Of a DNA stretch of 64,000 bases, positions 33,294 through 45,020 are shown one piece after another (within the stretch, counting starts at the first letter, position 1; the number at the start of each line of letters is the position of its first letter). This stretch comes from Fragilaria crotonensis (Eukaryota > Bacillariophyta > Fragilariophyceae > Fragilariales > Fragilariaceae): the NCBI GenBank assembly GCA_022925895.1, contig JAKSYS010000209.1, positions 24,739 through 88,738 on the forward strand, given 5' to 3'. The notes under the pieces are model-generated. The model had not been told where the DNA came from and ran no database searches. It saw only the letters and a list, made by a program, of their open reading frames with translations. The translations under genes were made by a program, and so were the position numbers.

Positions 33294-36200
33294 AGTGCAA
33301 GCGTTGAAGATGACAACGCACGTGTTCTGGCTACAACTTATCAGAACGCCACAGGGGAGAGTGCATGCCTTCAAACCGCTCAGGAGGCGTGGAGGAAGAT
33401 ACTAACGGCGACTGGAAAACGAGAATCACAAGTAAATCGGGAAATATTTTTAACAAATTTGAACATGAAATCAAACGTACCCTGGGGAGACTCACTGGAG
33501 GAAAAAAGAGATGATACCTTTCGAGTCTATTGTGCAAATGTAAACGGCTTTACACTTGATCGTATGGGAGGTCAGTATGATACCTTTTGTCGAATGCTCA
33601 AGGAAGTGCAAGCTGATGTGTCACGCGGACAGGAACATAATTTGGACATCACAAAGGCGCACGTCCGAAGTATATTGTATCACACGACACAACAGCATTG
33701 GCAGCGTTCTCGTCTCAATTTTAGTACAACACCAATGGAGTTTCAGCGAATGTACAAACCAGGAGGCACCTTTGTATTGACAGTAGGGGATACCAGTAGT
33801 AGAGTTCGTGACCGATTTCGAGACAAATGGGGTCGCTGGACGAGTCAGTCATTTTTAGGAAGTGCAGGACGGCGGGTTATCACCATAGTATCTGCATACC
33901 AGGTTGTCACCGATTCACCGGTTCCGGGTCTCATTACTGCGGCCTCTCAACAACACAGCCTCCTTCTTCAGACGCAGGACGCAGTTACAAATTTCGGAGG
34001 GACCTTCAAAAATATCTACAAGAGTGTAGACAGGATGGTCATGAACTTCTATTGGTGGGCGATTTTAACGAGGAGATTGGACGAGAAGTAGACGGTATGC
34101 TCTCACTCATACAAGCATTGGGTATGGTAGATATCATGAGGCATCAACATCCAGTCACATTACCTGCAACATACGCAAGAGGATCGCGGTGCTTGGATTA
34201 CGCTCTCGCTACGCCCAGACTAGCGGACGCAGTTCAAAAATCCGGATATGAAGCATTCAACGCAAGGTATACAACGGACCACAGGCCATACTTTGTGGAT
34301 TTCTCAGTCGAGCTCTTATTTGGAATCACGATAAAGCCTTTCTCTACACTCGAACCGCGTATCCTCCGTTCTAATAATCGTCAGCAGGTGACAGCTTATA
34401 TACGGCGGAAGTATAAAATTTTGGATGATCATAATGTTTTCCGACGGATTGACCGGTTGACATGGTTAGGTGATCGACATGCCTACGCTGAAAGACTGGA
34501 TAAAGCTGTTGTCGAGGCAAGTCTTGCGGCAGAAAAATCAATTCAACGTGTCGGTGTTTCACCGTGGTCCGTAGCCCTACATAAAGCCAGACAAAAAGTG
34601 CAGATATTAACAACATGTTTGGCGATGGCAAAAACGCGATTGCAGAATGAAGGCACCATTCGGGAGGCATGGACTAAAGCAGGTTTTCCAAATGATCCAC
34701 CTACGACAGAAAGGCAATGCACTAGCGAACTAAAGGAAGCACGTAAGCAGGTGAGATCCATCGTCTCAGAACAGTACGGACGACGGGACAGCGAAAGACT
34801 CAGCCGCATTAGCCATCTTGAGGCATCTGCTTCCAGCAGAGACAAAGGACGGGCAAAATACTACGACAGATCCATAAAGCCGAAGCATTGAATCGAATGT
34901 TTAATAAGCTCCGTTGCATGCAGGCTTGTACGGAGAGAAGTGGAGTATCGAGAATTGAAATTCCAGTACATCCAGATGAGGATCCCAAGACGTGCTCCGA
35001 GTGGAGAGAGGTTGACGTTCCTACGGAAGTGATTGAGCATTTGCGACAGCGGAATCGCCGACACTTTGGCCAGGCAGACGGTACACCCTTTACAGTATAG
35101 CCCCTTTCTGAGCAACTAGGCTATTGTGGCGACGGGCCAGAAGCCAGAAATATTCTCCACGGCCGATATCAGCATCGAGCAGGGATGGATAGAGATGTGC
35201 AACGGGTGATACAACACTTGCAGATTTCTGACGAGCTCGCACAATTGCGAGTTTACCCCACCATTAGCGAGGCAGATTACGTTGGAAAGTTAAAGGCGTG
35301 GTGGGGAGTCTACAGTGACGTCCCCTTCAAGCAAAAATGCATTTAGGACACTATAAGGCAATGATTGCAAAACATTCCTATTCCGATATACCAGACGAGG
35401 AAAGTGAGGAGCACAAGAAACATCGTGAAGCCCTAGACTTTATGCAAAGCGAGATTCTACGAGTTCATCTGCTTTTGATTAACTACGCCTTGGAATGTGG
35501 GTACTCCTATCAGAGATGGCGTCACGTGGCCAACTCGGTCCTTTTCAAAGAACCTGGTAACATCAAAATTCACAGGACTCGGATTATACACATTTATGAA
35601 GCGGATTACAATTTGATGCTGAGTTTGAAATGGAGATCCGCCTTACTTCAGGCCGAGGCTTACCAGCAACTTAACAATGGACAATACGGATCGCGGCCAA
35701 AACGGACTGCAATCGACCCAGTTTTTCTTGAGGAACTACAACTGGAAATGTCTCGGATAACTAGGAAAACAATGATACTTACAAATTATGATGCGACGGC
35801 ATGTTACGACAGAATTATCCCTAACTTGGCAATGTTGGCCAGCCGGAGATTTGGAGTTCCTTTTCGAAGTCACCATGTCAAATGCAAGGATGTTGGAGCA
35901 CACTGACTATCGAATACGAACGGAGTTGGGGCTTGCAACAGACCCCGGCGATCTGGTGCTTCCTTTCAAGCATCCTATACGATTGCTATGATGAGGTAGC
36001 GTTCACCGCAGATTATCTTAGCCCGGATCGAGTAAGGAGAACCGAATTGGGAATGATAGGTTTCGTCGATGACTCGAACGGGCAAACAAACTCCTTTGAG
36101 GAACCCGAGACAATACATACTCCAACACAAATCCTTAAGAAGATGAAATCAAACGCGACGGTATGGACCAAGTTGTTAGCGGTTTCGGGAGGCTCACTCG

Positions 36201-39088
36201 AATTATCAAAATGCTCCTATCACGTTCTAACCTGGAAGTTCACTGCGTCGGGATCGCCGGTGTTATATAATGATCGGGATGAGTGTGGCGGCGTTACGGT
36301 ACTTGACGCTACGGCAGGAGTTGAACACGAACTTCAATATCTGTCTACGTATGAAGCACACAAGACCCTCGGACATTATAAAGAGCCTGCGGGAAATCAA
36401 CGAGTGCAGTTCAAGAAGCTACAGGAAAGGAGCCGGGAGCTCACATCATTCCTATGGAATACACATCTCACTCGGGAAGAAGCATGGACCTATCATTTCG
36501 CTACGTATTTACCACGTATGAGCTACCCCTTGGCCACCTCCCACTTCACCGAACGACAGCTAACAACAATTCAACGTAAAGCTATGTCGATTATGTTTGC
36601 AAAATGTGGATTCATTCGCAATACTAAACGAGCAATCTTGTATGGTCCTCTCGAATATGGCGGATCAAACTTTCGACGGCTGTATGACCAACAAGGTATT
36701 GGACAGATTCGTCTGTTTTTGCGTCACTGGAGATCTAACAGCCCAGCGGGTGATATGTTCTTGGTGTCAATACGCGACGGGAATATCGGTTTCCATCCTG
36801 GAAGACGTAAACACTCGAATACCCCACCTCGAGTCTAAGTGGATTTCCTCGTTGAGACATTATTTGGCAAGCATACGTGCTATTATCCAAATCGACTCCA
36901 ATCTGGTTCCACCACTAGAACGTGAAAATCATGCATTTATCATGGATCGAGTGGTCCATTCAGGCCAATTTTAAGCAGCGGAAATTTGAAGGATCAATTA
37001 TTGTCGTTTATTCCTTCAAGTGGTTACCATATCCGACCTGGTGACAGTAGACGGTGTATTTCTTGATCAGTCTAAACTGGAGGGTAACCCATCCCTATGT
37101 AGTAGTCGCACCAGATGGATCCATATTCATCAGGATAAACCGTCAATGCCTACGAGCTAATTGAACCCCTCGCGAAATTTTTGCGCGATCACCGAGTGAG
37201 ACGCATGGAGCAATTTTCTTATGGTTACAATAATAAAGTGGCTATTCGAACGGCCGGAGGTTTTGTAGAATGTACCAAGACAACAACCGGTGCATTTAGA
37301 GAGACAGGGAAGATCTTAATGTACCATCATCTTCCGAGGCACGCAGTTCCTGTCACAGTCCGAGTAACGGACAATGCTCATGAATGGGAACTTTTAAGTA
37401 TCGCATTCTTGACAACAAAACCAGTGAGCTTAATCCCGAGAACGTTCGAACAATTCGTAGCGCAACTGGAACCGTGGGAAGAACATCTCCTTCGGTACAC
37501 GAGGTTGTCGGTGGATCCTCGCTCGATTGTTCTTGAGTTGCAAGAAAGTTTTGTCGCGGGTAGTGACGGATCTTCTAAGGAACATTGTACTCAAGGAGCA
37601 TTCGGGTGGATGATCAGTTCAACGGCGGAAGAACGAATGGCAAGCGGTAAAGGACCTTCTCGGGGAGCTACGATAGATTCATATCGGGCCGAGTGTAGCG
37701 GAATGCTGGCGATTCTTCGGTTTCTTATCCGATTGGCTGAATATTCCGACATGTTCGGCGATTGGATAGGCACCATTGGAACTGACAGTCAAAGTTTACT
37801 AGATTGACTCTTTGGAAAACCGATAGAAGGGCAGGCAACGCCACCAGAGTACAATGCAACACATTTACAACACCTGGACGTTCTGACACCCGAATGGGAC
37901 CTTCTTATCGAGATTCAAGCATCCTTACGTCAGTTACCGGCTATTCAACTTCAATATGTCAAAGGACACCAAGACGACCATACGTTATACCAACAATTGC
38001 CTCTCATGTCTCAACTTAATGTCGATGCTGACGCGTTGGCCACAGAATATCAGGACGAGTTTGGGATGTCACGTCCTCAAGTCATAATGTCGCCTAATGC
38101 TGGGGCGCACCTCATTATAAATGAGGGCACTGTCACTGCCAACTTTGATGCGGTCGTTCGTTATGCGGCAACTGCTCCGGGGACTTCGTGAGTACATCAA
38201 AGACAAGAATCACTGGAGTGAAACAATCATGTGCCACATACACTGGGACGCCCATGCCAAGGCCATGAAAAGCTCCATTCATCGTCGCATCCATCTCTCC
38301 AAGCTCGTACACGACTGTCTACCAACAAATAGTATGAGGAACCGCGTGGACTCAGGTAAACGAACGTGCCCATTATGTTCAAGCGACAGCGAAACGCGAG
38401 ATCATGTTATTCGATGTCCTGCGGAGGCTCGGTCACATTGGCGACCTGCATTGATTTCACGATTAAACTCCCTTCACAATCAATCGCAGACAAGTCCTTT
38501 ACTCAGACATTTACTCCACGAGGCATTGCTACAATGGTTTCAGACGGAAGGTGATACAGTAGTATCGCCGATATTTTATCCAGTGGAGCTCCGGGAAGTC
38601 ATTCATCAGCAGAATGATATCGGGTGGCGTCAGATATTTAATGGGAGATTTAGTAAAGAATGGAGTCTCGTGCAGGATGCATATTACAGACGAGTGTTAC
38701 CACACCGTGGTGGTACAAATGTTCGACGAACTGGAGCTCGGTGGCAGCGTCAGCTTGCTTATCTTGGCGATATGGGATTGGTGGTTCGATCTCTGGAAGT
38801 CTCGCAATGAGGACGTTCACGGAGCAGATCAGCGCACGCAGGCTGAAGCCCGGCGCCGAGATGTGACTCGCAGATTAAGGGGAAATATATGATCAACGAT
38901 CCCAACTGGAGCCACAAGTTCAACAATTGTTACTCCCTACCCTTCAGGACCATATTCAGAGACCCACTTGGGTGAATCACAACTGGCTTGCAGTCAACGC
39001 CAACATTTTCCGAGATAGCATGCGTCGGGCCAGATCACGAGCAATACAAGGGGTACGATCAACACGCACATACTTCAATCCCGCGTGA
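33291..39088 (+). pseudogene. Element E ORF2 (APE endonuclease, RT, RNase H, CCHC), degraded
   Basis: ORF2 starts at ATG 33,291 (MSASVEDDNARVLATTYQNA). It shows the endonuclease (VYCANVNGFTLDRMGGQYDT, RGQEHNLDITK, LLVGDFNEEIG, CLDYALATP, YTTDHRPYFVDF), the RT (MHLGHYKAMIAKH, NYDATACYDRIIPN, GFVDDSNGQTN at about 36,060), RNase H (VAGSDGSSKEH, YRAECSGMLAIL, IGTDSQSLLD, KGHQDDH, LNVDADALATEY), a finger (CPLCSSDSETRDHVIRC) and the C-terminal NGRFSKEWS domain. It ends at 39,088. At least eight breaks are present. Some 60 bp around RT motif 4 are missing relative to A (YGTGQGSGNSP), so this is true decay and not only sequencing error. Confidence 0.88.
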
Positions 39089-39215
39089 CTGGAATGTTTT
39101 AGTGACAAATTTCTTATTGGACGGTACCCTCGCAGAGTACTGTTCAATCGTGCGAGTCGAGTCTTCTAGTCAGCGAGGACAGCGGCAGCACGTTAAACGA
39201 TTTAAGGTTTTTTTT
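39089..39215 (+). other. Element E 3' UTR with terminal hairpin and oligo(T) end
   Basis: The tail reads GTGCGAGTCGAGTCTTCTAG, TCAGCGAGGACAGCGGCAGC, ACGTTAAACGATTTAAGG and then nine T. GTCTTC pairs with GAGGAC (one T-G pair) around an 8-base loop. The T run is on the coding strand, where most LINEs carry poly(A). Confidence 0.78.
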
Positions 39216-39233
39216 TAGTGTTGGCATGAATGG

Positions 39234-42200
39234 TTGTTAAATTCATAAGAAATGCTCTGAGTTTGTGAAGGTTGTTCACACCGAGAATATGTCTTTGAAG
39301 GTTAGGAATGTCAGTAAACCAGATTATTTTAAGAATACGAGCCTATTAGCGTTTGTTTCGTCCTTCCTCCAACAGACCGTTCATGGTCGCAAAACAATTC
39401 CAAGGCTGGTCGTTGTCGTCATTCATTCAGGAACCTGTTCCTGATAATCATCTGAGACCTCCGATTCCTCAAACATTGTTTCTCCGACCACCAGCAACCT
39501 CGTGCTTACCATGATGCGAAGGCAAATACCGATCGCTTTCTCTTCGGTTCTATTGACCTTCAGTACATCGTCATTAGCTTCTGACAATGTCCTGTCATTG
39601 GTTCCAACGAAACCTAAAGAATGCGCGACGGCTTTTGCAAGTGTGACTCGGCACGTGATCGGAGAAATATGGATACGAATACACTCGCGTATGTTGATGA
39701 GTTGATCTAACTGATTCTTGTTTCGGGAAATCGATAAGGAAAGGTATTTGTGCATTCGCGACCAAGCAGCTGCTTTGTCATCGGCGAACCAATTTTTCAA
39801 TTGACCTTGTCTCGGTGAAATCGTGGACGTCTTTGGGAGAGCCAAATTGCAATAGGTATCATCAGTCTGTCGACACTGCAACCCATGCTAAAACTTGTTA
39901 CGTGCTCTCGTTGTCGAACAACAAGGCATTCATAGAACGCGTCGGTCGCTGATTTGCGACAAGCGATAATATTAGAAGAAAGCTTGTGAAAGAGTCGCTT
40001 CGAAGAATGCATAATTCAGAGGCAACGAAGTTTTTCTGCAGGCGTCCCAATAACACAGGACCTATGGGGTAGCGTCGTCAGTCCTTGTCTGCGTCTCACA
40101 GCTTGGGCCGTTGGGCATCAGCGTGGAATTGGCATTATGGTTGCAGTTCCATGCTACCAGATTTTGAGTTTCAACGTCAATGTGCTGTCGCTGGTGTAAG
40201 AACTCATTATCGTTGATACATTCCTTGGACAATCCCAAGTGTTGGGACAACAAACGTCAACTCTGGATGCTTCCGACCCTAGTGATTGACCATCGTCACG
40301 ATGATGATTGTGTGAGAACATTTAAAGTTGTGTGAGAACATTTAAAGTCGCTCGACGCAGTTGGATTGAATGCTCCAATCTGCAATTTAATCAGCACATT
40401 CACTGGACAGGGTTTTGTCACCGGAACTATTGTTTCCAAAACTTGTTCAATTTTGGACGCAATAATCACACATGAACATGCACAGGTCAACGGCAGCAAA
40501 CCCTGCAGGTCGCAAAAGGGCAAATACACAGTTGCAGATCACAGGATTTCATGTTGTTGCAACCGGAGCATGCATAATGTCACGATGAAAGCAGTATTAC
40601 TTGTTGCATCAACCCATCGTTGTGATCCAACAAGAATGGACGAGGACAGCGATTTTGCAAATGTTTGGATAGCATCTTTGGAACAACAGCAAGTCGCATC
40701 GTCGCATTGACAGAGTTGTTTCGCCAGCTGCCGTGCCATTCCCAGTAGCAAACACAACTTGATTGTCCTTTGTTGTTTGGGGTGTTGTGCCTTCTGATAA
40801 TTGCGATCTAAAGGCCGAGCCATTCTCATGGAGCTCAAGGGGAAAACAGTTCATCGGAAGTACGTTGGCACACACTGCACCTCGATCGCATTCGACAGGA
40901 CATTGAATGAGTTTCCTTCATGAAAGACACATCTGAAACCATTGTCATCTCTCGCTCTCTGCGCAAAACAAATCCCAAACGTGTGGGGCAGAAGTATATT
41001 CAACATGACGCGCAAAAGACGTTTGACGATTCAAAATTGCCAAATTTCTCATCCTACACCGACATGTGTTCCTGTATGCATACAGGCACGCGACACGGTT
41101 CCCAACGACAATGTGTGAACGACTCGTTTCGTTGGATCGACGAGGAAATGATGCCATTGTTCATCAAGTCCAACAACAACAACAAGCATGACAATACACT
41201 GATGAGAATACAGTGAAGTCAGTACGCATTCCAGAGGTGATTGTTTTGGTAGACGTCTGTGGTTTGTTGTTCTTCATCAGTACACCGGTACCAATAGAGT
41301 TTGATTGGCGATGCTTTGACTTTGGACGAGTCATTTCGGATAAGCCACACCGTCAATCCGTCACGTTCGTTGGCCATGTTGTCTTGCAGAAGTGCAAGCA
41401 AGCATGCAATGGATTGACACTTAGTGTGTGTTGGAATGATACAGTAGTGAGATTATTGTGGTTATAATACAGTTTCAGACATGTTCGACTGGTGTGTCAT
41501 ATCCTATATCCTGTACTGTATGCTCACAGTCGTTTCGAACGTCGACCAACGTTAAGTTACCGGTAAAATGCTAAACACTGACAATTGAGCAGTTGGATTC
41601 CGCCGCCGACCGAATGTGACAGGTGAGGGCAGGCGGTGGGCGGTGGGCGGTGGGCGGTGCGCCATCTTGGAAGATTTGGCGCTGTATCGGTTCGACAGAA
41701 AACTCATATCTCATATCCAAACATATATATGTCATACGACAGTATGCCACAGCAGCGCGCATTTCTGGATAGAACCGACTCTCCTCCTCAAAGCATTTTG
41801 CTGATATGGACGGAGTCATCCAATATAGGAGTGAGCAAGTGAACAAGGTTGCCACCACAGGATGCACGATGACAAGAAAAAGAAAGAAGAGAACATGTTT
41901 TTAGAATTGTACATTGTTGTCACTAGTTACTACTACATCGTTTGTTGCCGCGTGAAAATGGCAGATGCAGGCAAACGAGATTTTTAAAAAAAATGAATTG
42001 GAGTTGTTTTCCATTCAAAGGAGCCAAATGATGACAAGAGAAGCATGTCGTTCACAACCAATCACTGAAATGAGCAAGCTGTGCAGAGACAACAACGCGA
42101 AGTCTCCTCCTCCTATAGAACAACTGACTTTAGCACACTGGATGGATGGACTATGAGTGTTGTTTCGCAAATATGCGATTTCAATTTCTGCAAATTCCTG

Positions 42201-42598
42201 CTCGTGGCGATCGGCAACACTATTCTCAGATTCTTGCAAATAACATCCGTCAGGACTCCTTGCATTGCCAATGACAATGCAAAATGTCCTTTACTGTTTG
42301 GAGCGATACGACCACAAACTGATAATTGAGTTCTCGACAGTGTGATCGAAGCTCTCGTTGCTGAAGGCGCAGCTCTTTATCATGGAGAAAGTTCACGGAA
42401 CCTTGGCCGTTGGCACCAAACACCTCAATCGAACACGACAAGAGGTAAGGTTTCTCTATCATCACCTTTCCATCTCCATGAACAGATGATGCATCAAGCA
42501 AATGCCACATACTGCACACCATGCCAACGTACCAAGCATGGTGAGTCATGGACCCAAGTACGAGCCATCGAATAGCGCAAAGAAAGGGTCAATCGGAA
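39234..42598. other. Intergenic region with short repeats
   Basis: I see no recognisable gene. Open frames of 60-150 codons occur on both strands, the longest at 39,423-39,881 (minus, 152 codons), but none shows a domain. There is a tandem duplication of 20 bp (TGTGTGAGAACATTTAAAGT, 40,309-40,348) and a G-rich 7-bp array at 41,632-41,659. Confidence 0.4.
39423..39881 (-). CDS. Hypothetical ORF, 152 codons, doubtful
   Basis: This is a minus-strand frame ending EMFEESEVSDDYQEQVPE-like acidic residues; its middle (LAKAVAHSLGFVGTNDRTLS, NRTEEKAIGICLRIMVSTRL) has a plausible alternation of hydrophobic and charged residues. No motif, signal peptide or membrane segment is seen and no similar frame occurs elsewhere in the window. 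It lies 190 bp from the 3' flank of element E. It may be chance. Confidence 0.22.
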   Translation of the reverse strand: MQCRQTDDTYCNLALPKTSTISPRQGQLKNWFADDKAAAWSRMHKYLSLSISRNKNQLDQLINIRECIRIHISPITCRVTLAKAVAHSLGFVGTNDRTLSEANDDVLKVNRTEEKAIGICLRIMVSTRLLVVGETMFEESEVSDDYQEQVPE

Positions 42599-43465
42599 TT
42601 GCCTGGCTCTCCAGAATTTTTTCCGAGGAGTTTTTGCCAAGTAAGTGGTTGTTTCTACGTGAGTTCTGGTACGTTTTCTACGCAACTTAGAGCACAACAA
42701 AGTCAAGTCAACGGATGGCACTACAGCCTTCCCCGACCTCTCGTCTACAAGTATCAACACCAATATGCTTGAGAATGATTGTGGTGCAATTGGCATCAAC
42801 GCGTACGGAGCGGTTGCAGCGTTTGAGTACCATCAGATGTGCGGCGTGATCGATTTTCCTCATGTAGAAACCGGTATTGTTTCTACGCTGTCTATCCCCC
42901 AAATTTTGCTTGATTCAACACCATCAGAGACGAAGGACCTCCGACCGATTGTTGGTATCCATACCAGCACCGTGACCTATTTTACTGCTGACCGAAGTAC
43001 TGTGACGAAATCGATATGACTATTGGGGTGACTCCACCCAGTTCCATGACCCCCCTTTCCGCTGCGCCCTTTGGCGTTCAAATGACCGAACACACCGCTA
43101 CCAAATTCCGAACGAAAGTTGGAGTGACCCGATCCTCCGAGTATACCGCTACGCACCACATGGTGGTGCTCTACATCTACCGACGTACACTGCGACTACT
43201 AAACCTACGGCAACTAAGTTCAATGATCCAAGGTTTTTCCCGCACTACAGTCACCCTCCCTATGATACAACGACTCCATGCAGCATTATTTGGCACAATT
43301 GCAGTACAACAGGCGTATTGCAGTAACACAAAACAATTATGGTGGCCTCTACTGTACCCCAGGGTAGCGGTCATCCGTGTGAGTCGAGTTCCGTCGTCAT
43401 CCGGAACAGCGGCAGCACGTAAAATAGATATTCGGTTTTTTTTTTTTTTTTTGCCTGGCTCTCCA
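42599..43465 (+). repeat. 15-bp target site duplication around element S1
   Basis: TTGCCTGGCTCTCCA occurs at 42,599-42,613 and at 43,451-43,465. It borders the S1 5' end (GAATTTTTTCC) and its terminal T run. The first two T on the right side could also belong to the tail. Confidence 0.85.
42614..43450 (+). mobile_element. Element S1: non-autonomous LINE derivative (837 bp)
   Basis: S1 begins GAATTTTTTCCGAGGAGTTT and reaches TTTCTACGTGAGTTCTGGTA at about 42,652, matching E's start (GAATTTTCACTC, then TTTCTACGTGAATCTTAGG). It ends with the family tail: GTGTGAGTCGAGTTCCGTCG, TCATCCGGAACAGCGGCAGC, ACGTAAAATAGATATTCGG and a long T run. The stem GTTCCG / CGGAAC pairs perfectly. The roughly 700 bp between the ends shows no LINE protein; frames at 42,765-43,019 and 43,016-43,400 have no recognised domain. 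It was probably moved by enzymes of an A/E-like LINE acting in trans. The internal sequence may be captured DNA. Confidence 0.82.
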
Positions 43466-44339
43466 AGCGACGCACACAAAACCGCATCCGACAGTGTCGC
43501 GGTCAGAGTCAAGCATCAACTCCTCGGTGATGGTGATCTTGGTACCTAGTGGAAGTTCCTTTTATTGGTTGGTAACACACTTGATTCTTCATGTGCCTTT
43601 CATCGACGGATTTGGTTTTTTTTGTTTGCGTTTGCTAGCGAAAGGTTGATCCGAATGCCGCCTCTAGGGAGTTGGTGACACTGGTGTCAGGGCATTGAGT
43701 GAACAGTTGCACCCGTCCTTCAACAAGCACGTCTGCAATGTGGAGAACCTTGATAATTTCGTAGCTGTTTATATTCAAGATTTCATTTCAGTTGGGAGTT
43801 GGGAGTTGGGAGTTGGGAGCATCATTCGAAGACTGAGACTTGAAATCAGTACAAAAGCATCATACGTAACGCGTAAAACATCGCCAAACCCTTCGACGCT
43901 TCCATCCGTTTAACCTAGTTTCGGACTCCAGAACCAGAGCGATACGATACATCAGCCCTTCCATTACTGTTCGAACATAGCCGTCCGCTCTAACGATCTC
44001 ATGTCTGTTTCAACAGTATCATACCGCATGGTGTTGGTCAGAATGACGAAATCGCAAACAAAAACGTCGACATGCCCCATTGTGTTGGAGCTTGGAGCCA
44101 TTGGGACACAAGAACATACAGTACACGTACACACGGTGCACGGTAGGCATTAACAGCAAACGCCAGACAAAGGATGGTTGGTCAGAAAAATCTCGCAGGC
44201 GACGTGGCAGGTTGATAAACATGGGAAGACTACAGACGACAAGATTCGATGGAAGTCAACGAAAAATCTCCCGAAAATGGTGATGGGTGATGGGTGATGG
44301 GTGATGGCCAATCTCGAACAACTCACATCTCTACTGGTA
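43466..44339. other. Intergenic, between S1 and S2
   Basis: No gene is recognised. It contains a perfect four-copy 7-bp G-rich array at 43,791-43,819 (GTTGGGA unit) and a three-copy array at 44,279-44,307 (TGATGGG unit). Confidence 0.4.
43791..43819 (+). repeat. 7-bp G-rich tandem array (quadruplex-capable)
   Basis: GTTGGGA is repeated four times, giving four GGG runs each separated by AGTT. This satisfies the simple G3-N1-7 quadruplex pattern on the plus strand. Confidence 0.85.
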
Positions 44340-44426
44340 TACGGTACTGGTAGCGTCTAACCGTGTGGGTCGAGCTTCTGAACGCAGCGGCAGCACGATA
44401 AATTAGATATGTGATTTGTGTTTTTT
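44340..44426 (+). mobile_element. Element S2: LINE-type 3' tail (short or truncated element)
   Basis: This is a copy of the family 3' tail: GTGTGGGTCGAGCTTCTGAA, CGCAGCGGCAGCACGATAAA, TTAGATATGTGATTTGTG and eight T. The hairpin is reduced to GCT / AGC. The upstream limit is unknown and I could not find a matching target duplication beside CACATCGCAG. It is a 5'-truncated or internally rearranged copy. It lies 33 bp upstream of the ATG at 44,460. Confidence 0.65.
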
Positions 44427-44459
44427 TTCACATCGCAGTGCGATCGAAGGAATCAGCCG

Positions 44460-45020
44460 ATGGCATCCAATTCCTTCAATTCTCCTACTACCGGTAATAG
44501 TATCACCGAACGTTGGATGGAGCGTGTGGCACAGACTGAAGGATTGGAGCACGTGATGCAGCAATGGTGCCAGAGAGAGATTCCGGCAATCCAAGATCTA
44601 AACGTTCTTGCTCCTTGCGTCTTTGCGAACGAATGCTGCACAATCCCAGATGGCGAAAAGTGCTCCTCCACCATGTGCAAGGCCGCGACCACGCTGAAAG
44701 CAGAATGTCAGAGTTTCATCGAATGCAAGGACGAATATGCTGTAGCTAGAGTGGCACATGCCGACGCTCTCAAGAAACTTGACGACATTCAAACTCAGTC
44801 CGATCAGCATGACGTGATATCGTTGGAACCGCTGGCTTCGATACACGCCAAATTGGTTGCCGTGACAGAAACGGTTGTTTCCAAAGACGCCCAGGCGTTT
44901 GCTGCGAAAGTCCAGATGATTTTTGATCGTCACTTTGGGGTCCGGATCATGTTACAAGCATTGAGGGCTTCTAGGAACAAGACTTCCCTCGTACTATTTG
45001 ACGGAAAGCCAGACAAGTGA
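44460..45020 (+). CDS. Hypothetical protein, 186 residues, Cys-rich N-terminal half
   Basis: The frame starts MASNSFNSPTTGNSITERWM and ends FDGKPDK. The N-terminal half has eight Cys (EHVMQQWCQREIPAI, APCVFANECCTIPDGEKCSS, MCKAATTLKAECQSFIECKD), and the rest looks helical (HADALKKLDDIQTQSDQHDV, DAQAFAAKVQMIFDRHFGVR). There is no signal peptide or membrane span. Residue use looks like real protein, so I keep it as a probable host gene or exon. An overlapping frame at 44,998-45,189 carries a hydrophobic stretch (LCLLFLISIHFAVLVKW) and could be a continuation after a frameshift. I do not recognise the family. Confidence 0.45.
   Translation: MASNSFNSPTTGNSITERWMERVAQTEGLEHVMQQWCQREIPAIQDLNVLAPCVFANECCTIPDGEKCSSTMCKAATTLKAECQSFIECKDEYAVARVAHADALKKLDDIQTQSDQHDVISLEPLASIHAKLVAVTETVVSKDAQAFAAKVQMIFDRHFGVRIMLQALRASRNKTSLVLFDGKPDK

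Larger units (their letters stand above)
30649..39215 (+). mobile_element. Element E: full-length LINE-like non-LTR retrotransposon
   Basis: This 8,567-bp element of the same family as A inserted 142 bp downstream of the LRR gene stop. It has a 5' UTR of 85 bp, ORF1 (30,734-33,293), ORF2 (33,291-39,088) and a 127-bp 3' UTR that ends ACGTTAAACGATTTAAGG plus nine T. The 18-bp duplication is perfect. Both ORFs carry many frameshifts, a premature TAG at 35,098-35,100 and small deletions (for example in RT motif 4, where the Gly-Gln-Gly block is lost near 35,945). The copy looks inactive. It supplies the uninterrupted sequence that proves the nested order in A. Confidence 0.93.
30631..39233 (+). 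repeat. 18-bp target site duplication around element E
   Basis: TAGTGTTGGCATGAATGG occurs at 30,631-30,648 and 39,216-39,233 with no mismatch. It brackets element E exactly, between AGAATTTTC at the 5' end and the oligo(T) end. Confidence 0.95.

Noticed and set aside
44340-44426. S2 as a complete SINE with a tRNA-like head
   Set aside because: No A/B box promoter or tRNA-like 5' region could be recognised and no target duplication was found; only the 3' tail is supported.
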